Assembly (NCBI RefSeq): GCF_030269925.1
Contig: NC_085110.1
Coordinates: 2,604,001 to 2,668,000, forward strand
DNA from: Bombyx mori
Taxonomy: Eukaryota; Arthropoda; Insecta; Lepidoptera; Bombycidae
DNA length: 64,000 bases
Direction of reading: 5' to 3'
In this document: piece after piece, positions 48,301 to 60,300 of the stretch
How the letters are laid out: each line of letters opens with the position of its first letter
Numbering within the stretch: the stretch's first letter is position 1
Program-made: the position numbers and the translations under genes
Notes under the pieces: generated by a model
The model's input: the letters and a program-made list of their open reading frames with translations, nothing else
Told to the model about the DNA's origin: nothing
Database searches by the model: none

Positions 48301-51300
48301 GCCGCTGTAACTATACTGAGACCTTAGAACTCATATCTCAAGGTGGGTAACGCATTTACGTTGTAGATGTCTATGGGCTCCAGTAACCACTTAACACCAG
48401 GTGGTCTCTGAGCTCGTCCACCCATCTAAGCAATAAAACGAACCAGGCACTTCCTAGAGGTATGGTTTACACTTCCTAGGGTAATTAATGCACATGAGCG
48501 CTACATGGGCCCGTATGAGCGCGCATGGACGCCTTTGCCTCTAGCTTTAATTTCATATTCTTATGCAGTCTAGTTATCAATAAAAAAAAACTTAGAATCA
48601 CCAATAATTAAAATACATAAAAAAATAAAATATTTGAACCCTAATTTAATTAAGATTGCACGACGCTTGTCGGGAAAATATTGATAGTCCTTTATGAAAT
48701 TCGCTAAAATCGGTTTACCTGACGTGAGCCTGTCCAGTCTGTGGATGGTCCTCAGGTTCTTCAAGTTGTATTCCTTCGCGAGGATAAAAACAACGGTATT
48801 GTGTCTGTAGCGACCGCATGGATGCACCTAGGGTTGAACGTCTTTTAGTTAAATCACAAATATGACTAAAAATGCACAAAAATAGATAATAGTATAGTAG
48901 TCTTCGGTAAGATTAAGAAGGAATTTTGAAAATTGCTCCCGGAAATTATCAATAGTATGTACTAAATTTTTTTTAAATGATAATTTTAATCGTAAAGTAA
49001 AAATCAGTTTTTAAATCACAATGGATTTCTGAGACTCATGTTTATTATTAATTTGAAGAAAAAATATTATATACTCGAATATCTCGATGATCTTTATTAA
49101 TCAACAGTAGCACAGCGCAATATATCAAAACAAACAAATACAAAAATCAATCAAGTCATAGTTTTTTTCAAATGCCTTATGTTGTTATGAATGATAATCG
49201 TAGTATTGTAAATTGATATTATAATGAAAAACGAATAAAAGCCATAAACAGAAACGCATTTTATCTCCACAAAAACGCACACCCAGTTTAAAAAGGTCAA
49301 TAAACAAATAGAAAACATCCGCTCATAAGATCTTTTAAAATTAAATTCTGTACATGCATAATGATTACTGAAAGTGATTTAATCTGCGTCAAAAAATACA
49401 TGACTACAGCAAATTTTTAATGTACTTTTTGAATAATATTATGTATAGTTGTGAAATTTCTTTGGTTGAAATGAGAATTAATTTAATGTAGAAGAAAATA
49501 GTCATAAAATGTTACCTGCAACATTTTTTTATTAGTGGGAAGGAAAGAGAGGAAAGGCATGCTTTCTTTGTCTCTCTGCCGTCAAAGAAATTTCACTTCT
49601 TCCACGAAAATAGAGTTGCACACATTCGTTTTGATGCAATGGTAATTTGAACTAATTGTATATCATACATTGATCTCTTCTGGCCTTGTCAAAAGCGGTT
49701 TTTGAGTGCTTAAGTTCTGTTTACGTTGCTGATGTTGAAGTAAGTGACTTGTGGTTTACATATTAAAAAAATAAGCTAAATTTGTGGATGTTTATTGCTA
49801 AAATTTCATTTTATAGTTCAAATTGTCAAAGCAAAAAATCAGTTCTTAATTCGGTCCAACGAATAGAACGCACAACCATGATAAAGTGTTTTTTTTTTTA
49901 ATTTCATTAAATATAAAAACTAATGACGGATAGCAAAATTCTCCAGTAATGCTCCCAGTATCGTTTGGGGTTCACTTGTAGAACGCGCATTCGCAGCCTG
50001 TTGGCAGTTTTAACAGGCTCCCGAAAAGTTTTTGCGGGCAATCTCTTGTCAAACTCTGACGTTGAAACTTTCGGCAGAGAAACGTGAAACAAAAAAGAAA
50101 CAAAAAAAAACGTAACGTTATCTTTTTTTTGCAGATTTGTTCCTTTTACTTATTGGATTTGTCGGGAGAGCTTTTGAGAGATTTCCTCAACAATCCCGTC
50201 TGTTTTCGTTGGGCAATGAGGAAAAAGAAAACGGGTCTGCAATCGTTTTACGAAACTATGTACTTAATTCAACGTTAACTCAACCGACACAACAAATTTC
50301 ACTTCGAAACTGCTACGAGAATGCGTACAATAAAATATGTATCGGCTTAAAGCGCTGTTAAAAACGTTATTTGAATTTTTTTGAGCACTCACGCACGAAG
50401 CTTATAATTTAAAACCATGTTTAACAAAAACAAAAATAAACCAAAAAAAGAACTGGTCCAAATCGTCGTAGAAAACGATCTTTTCAAATAGTATTTGTAT
50501 TATTTTGAAAAAACAGTTTTAACTGTTTCATTTTTAACCAATTACTTTATGGAACAAAATAAAAATACAATAAAGCATAAATTTCAATTATTATTATCAT
50601 TAATTTTTTTGAAACGTTACGTTGAGGTAATCATAAAGTAATAACTATATTTCGTTCATTTTTCGATAAAACCGAGTCTTAAGTGTCAGTCATTTTATCT
50701 CTCACTCTCTCTCATTTCTTCCATTAACAAATTAGACGGAGGTAATATTAAAAAAAAAAATCGCTCTAATAATTGTATGAAAAGTTTCTTCATCCATCAG
50801 AGTTCGACATTAGATCGGACAGGCAGCAACGCATCGACTCACCGGCAGCGAGCAAGGCTTGTCTAGCACGAGTAGCTCTTCGTCAACGTGTATGATGCGC
50901 AAAGGACTATCGAGCACCGGTGTCTCATGCCTGGCCCACGATACATAAACATTACAAACTAATTGTGGCTATAAAAGCTTCGGATGTGCCAACGCATCGC
51001 GCATAAACCACGAAGAAATTGAATTGCTCCAGTACACCGGAGTTATAGTGTTTTAAGTGAAATGACATCTATCTTCTACAATAAGAATTTCTGAATCGTT
51101 CTAAAAATAATTTGCGAAGTGTATGCCTGTTAAGAATTTATATAGATAGATTCAGGAGGTATTACTTAGTATATATTAGAAAGTTAATATTATGTCTCTA
51201 CATATAAATCATTGATAACTCTAATAATAATAATATACTTAATATCCTACATTTGAATACGCTTTTATTAGCTTCAGACTATGATTATAGTATGTTTGTA

Positions 51301-54300
51301 ACCGAATCTTTGAACATGATTTTACCACCTTTAAAACGTCGGATTAACTCGAAATTTGGTATACTTATTAAGGACCGATGACCGATTCAACATTAAAAAA
51401 AAAAATAAAAAAAAAATTATGAAAAATTTGAAATTCAACTAAAAAATGAAAAATAAATAATAGTTTAAAAAAACTAACAAAATACGCTTTTATAGAAAAT
51501 CCAACTAAAAAATAGAAAATAAATTTTAATAAATTTGAATTAAAAATAGTGTAAGAAAAAATGATTTTATTGTAAAAAAGCGTGGGGTGCTTTTCAGGAT
51601 ATTATAAAAATAACCCTACTACTCATATCTGTTCATAAAATATTTATAATTACTGAAACCATAACAAACGAAGCGATACGTGGCTTAGCAAATGAATATC
51701 GTTTTCAGCTGATATTGGAGTAAGTCCCATACATCTCGCACTAATCGATAATAGATACGTCATTTCGGATCCATAAACGGTGCTTTTAGGTATCCCAAGC
51801 ACCGGCCAACGTTCACGTCGCATCGAAACCGTCGCTTGCGACGAAGGGCTCGGCGAGTAAATTAACCCACAGACACAGCCCACTGAGTTACTCGCCGGAT
51901 CTTCTCAGTGGGTCGCGTTTTCGATCCGGTGGTAGATTCTGCGAAGCACGGGTCTTGCTAGGGTTCGTGTTAGCAACGGCGTCAGGTTTGAGCCCCGCGA
52001 GCTCACCTACTAGCTCGGCGAATCTAGAATAACCCCTCGAGGCTACCAGAATAGGTAGGGAAAAAAAGAAGAAGATAATAGATTTGTTTATTACGGTGAC
52101 ATTGACAGTGTGATTGATATACGCTCGGTGGTCATTCATCATCATTTCTTTCCTATAACCTTCTGCTGGGGTGTAGGGCTCGAATAAAATTTTTCCATTT
52201 ATATCGGTCTTGGGCAGTCTGTTCTAGCTCCTCCCACGTCATGCCCAAGACCCCTAGCTCCTGCTCCACCGACCGACGCCAAGTTGTTCTGGGGCGGCCT
52301 CTCTTCCTTTTGCCAGACACGCTCGGTGGTAGATCTTCTTATTGTAGCAGAAGTCATTCGTATGTAATTTTTGAATCAAAATTTCGAGTTTATGCACGAT
52401 ACGGTGTATCTTTTGTGGCTGATGTTGGCTAGAGCCGTGAAGCGCACATTGTTATAAGTGTATTGTTATAATATATTCATTAAAGTGAAACACATATACA
52501 TAGTTATGATACATAAGTTTTCGTAATAGAATCAAGAACCGTTTTATTAAATTCTACATAAAATGTTTACAAAAATGTATTTATTCACAGTGGATCCGTT
52601 ATCACAAATGCAAGATAGGTAGTGTAGTTTATTTTTGACAGTACAAAAATATGGAATTAAATCATTTTATTTACCAACGAATTGCACGTCACGCAACAAA
52701 AACTGGTTACTGGTGGTAGGACGTCTTGTGAGTCCGCGCGGGTAGGTCCCTCGCCTATTTCTGCCGTGAAGCAGTAATGCGTTTCGGTTTGAAGGGTGGG
52801 GCAGCCGTTGTAACTATACTGAGACCTTAGAACTTATATCTCAAGGTGGGTGGCGCATTTACGTTGAAGATATCTATGGGCTTCAGTAACCATTTAACAC
52901 TAGGTGAACTGTGAGTTCGTCCACGCTTCTAAGCAATAAAAAAATCAGCAGATGCGCGCTCTTAATGGTATCGATCGAACGCGCATCCATTTTAGATGTC
53001 TTTGTATTCCATTGCGCATTTGAACTTAATAAAACGCCTAACACTGCACTTAGTAGTTGAGCGTTCAGTTTGAATCATGACAATTTTCTGGTTTCAAGTG
53101 TAGTCACCCTACACTTTGTAAATACCATTTTTGTAAGTTATTTAAAAAAAAATTTGAGTTTTTATTAATTAGCTCACGCTGTCATAAGTGCTAATGATTT
53201 GAAACGCAACCGTCTTCCGACCGTTAACTAGTTGATGTATAGCCTAAATGCTGCCAAGAGTGTTTACCAAATATATGTACGTATGTATATATATATTGGG
53301 AGCGGCCGGCGATATTATTACGCTCGTGGCCACATTTTAGGCTTAATACCGAAATCCGAGCGATAAAGTTATGTTCTTCATATATATCTAGAGCTTACAT
53401 TGATCATAAAATACAACACAGTTCTTAGATCAACTACGATTCAATAATAATAGCGCAGAGCCACAGTCTGTTTTTTTTTTTGTTTTTTTTATTGCTTAGA
53501 TGGGTGGACGAGTTCATAGCCCATCTGGTGTTAAGTGGTTCCTGGAGCTCATAGACATCTACGACGTAAATGCGCCACCCACCTTGAGATATATGTTCTA
53601 AAGTCTCAAGTATAATTACAACGGCTGCCCCACCCTTCAAACCGAAACGCATTACTGCTTCACGGCAGAAATAGGCAGGGTGGTGGTACCCACCCGCGCG
53701 GACTCACAAGAGGTCCCGCTTTTATTTCATTCTACCCTACGTTTACGTTTCTGTCTCGTTTAGTAATTTTTCACAAGACCCGGATTCGGCACACATGTAT
53801 AATCTATACATATAAATAAAATTGGAGTGTCTGTTTGTAATATTGAAATAACCGCTTTTTACTACAGGCATATGAATATATATACGGTACATACACCAAA
53901 AAAACATTTTTTACAATTTTTGTCTTACTGTCTGTCTATTTGTTCCGGCTAATCTCTGGAACGGCTGTACGGATTTTGACGGGACTTTCACTGACAGCTG
54001 ATGATATAAGGAGTAACTTAGGCTACTTTTTTTAGAATAGTTTCACCCCGCGGCGTCACCCGCGGTACGACAATAACCGCGGGTAACATCTCGGGACTCA
54101 ACTATCAATAATAAAATTTAATGTTTCCGAAGCGAAGCGAGGGCGGGTCGCTAGTACCTAGTCAGGTCATAAATTCTGTCACATGTTTAATGTAAAATAA
54201 TTGAAACAAGTTTATTCATTATGTAACCATTCATATACCAAAATGAACTTAACAAAACATAGATTCTTATGACACTAAAGTTTATTCAAAATGACCTCCG

Positions 54301-57300
54301 CGGTTTTGAATACAGGCCTTCAATCTGCGCGGCCAGTCGTCTATCGCAGCACGAACGAGGTCCATGTCAATATCGGCGGCTGCCTTAATCAAGGATGTCT
54401 TGAGTGACTCCAAATTGGGATGAGGCTTTGAGCACGCCTTTTCCTCCAAGTGTTGCCATATCTTGTAATCTAACGGATTCAAATCTGGACTGGAGGAGGG
54501 CCAGTCTTCGTGCCGGATGAAGTCGATTTCACGCGCCGCCAGCCAGTCTTGTGTGCTCTTCGCTCTATGAGCTGGCGCCGAATCTTGTTGGAATACCCAG
54601 TGCCTGTTATTGAGCATGGTATGAGAAACAGGTTCCACAAGGTTCGTCAGGACTGTATTTTGATACACAACTGCATTCGTTTTTACACCTTTCTCACAAA
54701 AATGTACCTCTGTTAAGCCCCAATAAGAAACTCCCAACCATACCATGAGCGAGGATGGAAAATGACCTCGTTGGACACGCGGAATACGGTTGCTCGCTTC
54801 TTCACTACTGTGTGCGTACATCTTATCATTTTGTTTGTTGTAGCTCTCTTCTACGGTAAAAAATTTTTCAACCGAAAAAAGAATTTCCCGATATTTTTTT
54901 CCCGCGTACCGCTTCAACAAAGCGCGGCATCTCTTCAGTCTCAGGTCCATTAGACGAGCATTCAAACGATGTCCTGTTTTTCTTCGATATGCCCGAAGCC
55001 CTAAGTCTTCATTTAACACCCTTTTCACCGTGGTTCTGCTTAACCCCATCTGAAGGGCCAACAGTTTCTGCTTACGTTTGGGATTTCTTTGAATTCGCGC
55101 CTTCACAGCTTTTATCACTGCTGGAGTCCTAACAGACCGAGGGCGACCACTTCTTGACCTGTCATCTACACTAGAGTCTTCATTGTATCGTTTGATGGTA
55201 CGATAAACGAATCTTTTGGTTATATTCAAATTTTTCAGTATGTTAAAAATTTGAATTGGCGCGTAACCGCAACGATGCAACGCAATAACTGCAACACGGT
55301 CTTCTTTAAGCGTCCACTCCATATTTAAAAATGAGTAAAATTCTAAAAGTATACATTTTTATTTTCATGAACAATTCGAAATTCGAATTCAATAAACTTT
55401 TTTGTGGCCAGCATTCTAAAAGAAAAGTTTTTACTGTGTGACAGTACTTATGACCTGACTAGGTATTATAATATGTACCTAGTTTGAATCGAACCGGTTT
55501 TCTTTTTGTGCATTAACTTTATAGGTGGTTTTCTTGAAATCGTTCAATTATTTACGCTAATTGCAAATTGTACGCGTCGATATGTGTAGTGTTTTCCAAA
55601 GTCTGTGTATTTTCAATTTTAATTAGAATAACAAAATATTACTCTGTTCTTTATTTTTAGTGTATTAGCGACGCGCGAGTTGTTTCTTAAACGTATGAAG
55701 GCTGTGCAGGTCATACACAAACTTTGACTTTGAAATGTAGACCAGAAAGGTCGGTGGGCACAATCTCCTTACACAGGCATTGTTTGCCTAAAAAGAGCCT
55801 TCAATCACTAGTCGATAAGGAGCAATTATGTATATCAATAAACTTTTCATTTTCATATTCAACTACACAATCAATTCCATTCAGAAGTACTACAGAGCTG
55901 ATTTATTTATTCATTAAAATTAAAATATATAATTACATTGAGCATTACAGCTGAAAATCGCTTTCTCTTTGACGTCATTAGAAATAGTATCATCTAATAA
56001 AATAGTCATTGGCTGAAAAAAAACTAGAAAGATCAGATGACGGGGCTTGGCAGCGTGGGGTAAGTCGTTATGGTGAACGCTAGATCCAATGACCATCATC
56101 GACGGCCGCTGATAATGATGAAAAGTCAGGTATGAAAAAAAAAGAGTGAGAATACTATTACTTCGGACAACGGATGGGGAAGTATGTTATCATATGTTTA
56201 AACTTTTTGGTCGAAGCACCGGTGGCATAGACTATCCTTAATTTATATATGATCCTTTTGCCTAATAACAGTTTAATGGCATAGACAACAATGGTTAATA
56301 TTAAATACTGGACTTAGTAAAATACGTAGTGGGAGGATTTGCATGTGTGCGTGTGTATAAAAAAAATCGAGTTGTGTACATGTGTGTTTGTGTGTGAATT
56401 AAATATCCAAAGAATTTAAATTACATTCCATTTGGTTACATCAACTAAGGTCGTATCTTTCTTTTGTTTCGCGATAAAAATGTTCTAGAAGCTTTAGGCC
56501 ACGTGAATACGGCCGCCACTATTCAGACACGTATTCTGAGTACGCCATTTGATCCCGTTCCCAGGGAAGACTTAACCGAACTCACCTCTACGTATCGTAA
56601 GCGCGTCGCAGCTGATCGGACGCACAAAGGGAACTGGTTCTCGTGCGAGAATTTGCCTCCCTACTTTGCATGTAAATACAAACATCGATACCCGTACGTC
56701 ACATCTTTATTCCTCTGAAGCCGATATGAATGTAGTTCGTGCTTCGTTATATCGCAAAGCCTTTATCGAGGAGAGAGGCTAGATGTTTCCCCGATAAAAG
56801 GGAGTGCTTTGTATGAAAACTGTTTCGATTTGCGAGCGGGGACTTAGCGCGACAAATAACTGTTACACGTTAGCCCACAGAGTTTCTCGCCGGATCTTCT
56901 CAGTGGGTCGCGATTCCGATCCGGTGGTAGATTCTGTGAAGCACTGATCTTGCTAGGGCTCTTGTTAGTGCAAATTCTCTCAGGTTGAACCCGTGAGCTC
57001 ACCTACCCATCTGGGCGTAGCTGGAATAGTCTCATAGGTAACGGAAAAATGTTGCCGGGAAATTGTCGTAATGTAGCCTAACAATGACACATTCTCGATA
57101 AAACCCATTACTCTGATCTTAATTTAACAAACGACAAGTTATTAAACGTAAAAAAATAACAACGGAGCTATTGCAAGATCCGAGTTCCGAAATATAAAGG
57201 TGGAAGTGTCGGGCTTAAGTTACTTGTGTGTTGTGAAGAATGTGTGGAGATAGCTGAGTAACATCGAGCGAAGCGTTATTAATGCGAAAACTGCGCCCTT

Positions 57301-60300
57301 ACCTACCCAGCTTACAATATGGATACGGAGCAGGAAAAGAGGTTAAACAGGTACGACGCACGAAGGTTATAAAATGGCATGCAAAGACATTAATGGCATA
57401 AGCGTATATTAACATGGCTGTCTCAATTGCCACTTACGGGGATAGAGGCCGGTTTGTTGACAACCACAATGTCCTCGTCGATATGAACGAGGGTGATGGG
57501 TTGGCTGGTGACCGGTACTTCGTGCCTGAAACGATACACACGTCAGGCTCCACGCTTTCCGATACCCCGAACTTTGAGCAATCTATCTACATTTATGTAC
57601 GCGGTTCAGAATTTGAACGAAGCTTGCAACACTATCACCGCTTTTGCTCAGAGTCCGTTACGTGATATTCGTTCTCGTGACGTATGATAGAAAACCACAA
57701 ATGAACATGCGTGAGCTATTTGCTATATATAAACAAGAGAACGCGGCAATGTATACCGTTTAGCAAACTATAAGGTGACACGACTCGGGACATCAGCGTT
57801 CGATGATATAATAAATCATTTGGCTGGCGACCGACACGACCGTAATAACGTGGTAACTTTGTTACGGGAACTGATAAAATATGCAACTGCATTTGGCTCG
57901 GCTCATAAATACTAAGCGAACGTCTTATTTTTCCTCTAGGGCCCCTAATTTTTGTTTATTTGCACGCTGAGAGCGTTCTTGTTCGCGAGATACTAGTTGA
58001 GAACATTTCTTCGCATGTCCAATCATGCCGTTCTATTAAGGCACTTGAGTAGAACGATACAGTTTTTGAATTAAGAATTCTATTGGTTTAAATTGAAATA
58101 ATTTAAATTGAATTTATTACTGGTGGTAGAAGGTCTTGTGAGGCCGCGCGGGTGGGTACCACCGCCCTGCCTATTTTTGCCGTGAAGCAGTAATGCGTTT
58201 CGGTTTGAAGGGTGGAGCAGCCGTTGTAACTATACTGAGACCTTAGAACTTATATTTCAAGGTGGGTGGCGCATTTACGTTGTGGATGTCTATGGGCTCC
58301 AGTAACCACTTAACACCAGGCGGGCTGTGAGCTCGTCCACCCGTCTAAGCAATAGAAAAAAAACCTAGTTAGTTTATATGATTTGCACAAGAGCTCTGTG
58401 GAAGTTTGTTGGCGGTTAGCATTCGTCATCACCATGTTCGTCGTCTATAATCATTCAATTAAAATCCAGCGTTAAATTGAGTTCGACGCAAGTCGGTCGC
58501 CAGCTGAACCCCGGCGATGTCATTTTTGGATAACGTCCAAACAGTGCACTCGCATGCTCATTCGGTGCTTATTACTTCATAACATAATATTACATTTGTT
58601 ACAGTGTACTAAAAATACGATTAGATATTTCATTAAAAACAAAACAAGCTTAGCTTAGCTTACGTTTAAAGACGTCACGTAATGTATTTAATCGGAAGCC
58701 GTGATAAAATTAGATTCGGAAATGTATCTTAGTGGACACGGAATTACAAAAGAAAAGAAGAAAAATAAAGTCATATATATATTTACATTGTTCCGTAATT
58801 CGTGTCTGTGTCTGTTGTGTGTATCTGTGTGTTAGTTTTCTATGTGTGTGATACCGTATTAACTACAGAGGAATGAATTATCGCAACCCCTCGTACCTGT
58901 GCACTACGTTCGCTAGAAGGTCGTTGTGTTTGAGTCTGTAATCAGGGTCAACCCTCTCGTAGTTGACCGTGAGGGTACCGGCCCTGATGCACCTTTCGTA
59001 CTCCGCTGCAGGGTGCGCTCTGAACTCTCTCGCGAAGACATCCAGGATCTTCTCCCCGACCCATCTCCCTTTCGTGAAGGTCGTGAACGTGAAATAGTAC
59101 GGGTAGACTTTTCTAAGACCTGGAAAAATCGAGACGTTTATCACGATGTTTCGATCATGCGACATGTCTCCTAATAAAGTTCGATATCTTTCTGATATTC
59201 TTATCTACCCGATACGAGTAATATCATAATAGACGGTCTTTAAACCCATAGACAAATCAAATGACTGCCGCCCCCCCTCTAATGAGGCATGAAATCGAAC
59301 CCTCAATAAGCTGTTTCATCCTGAAAATCAGGACACATGACCGCTTCGCCCTGGAATTATTAAGAGGTAACTAATCATAGGGGCTCACAGTCGAACCAAT
59401 TTAGCTAAATTTAAACTTAAAAAAAAAACGCGCTTTTGATTTTTATGACAACGCTTAATCTTTCTTCGTGGAAGTCATGGGAATCGAAGTCTTCCCGAGA
59501 ATTTGAACGCCGGCACAGCACTAGATACGAACAGACAGGACATTTCATCCACTTCTAGAACACGAGTGTCTCAAAGCGTATCAATTAAGTTTTAGGCAGA
59601 TCTTTCTATCTAGATTCTTCTAGATCTAGATCCAATATAGATTTTTCTAGTGCTGGTAGATCCTCTTATGAGTCCGCGCGGGTAGATACAACCACCCTGC
59701 CTATTTCTGCCGTGAAGCAGTAATGCGTTTCGGTTTGAAGGGTGGGGTAGCCGTTGTAGCTATACTGAGACCTTAGAGCTCATGTCTCGAGGTGAGTGGC
59801 AGCATTTACGTTGTAGATGTCTATGGGCTCCGATAACCACTTAACACCAGGTGGGCTGTGAGATTGTCCACCCATCTAAGCAATAAAAAAAAAACTTAAA
59901 AAAAAAAAAGACTTTGATTTTTATGACACCACTTAATCCTTCTTCGTGGAAACCTTCCATGACTACGTGGTGCGTATTTGATTATAAAAATCGAAGTCTG
60001 CCCGAAAGCTTGAACGCCGTCACAGCACTAGATACGAATAGACAGGACGTTTCATCCGCTTTTAGGACACGAGCGTCTCAAAGTGTATAAATTAAGTTTT
60101 AGGTAGATCTATGTAGGACTACCGCTGTAGCATTGAGTTCTGAAGTACAGGCATGCAAGCGTTCAGCGAGCGGTTCTCATGCCGAGAGTGGTAAATTATG
60201 TGAAACGCCAATGCGGCAAGATGACTAAGCAACTTACGTACGAGTACATATAATGGGACTAGAAAAATGAACGGCATTATCGTCGTTAAGTGTATTAAAG

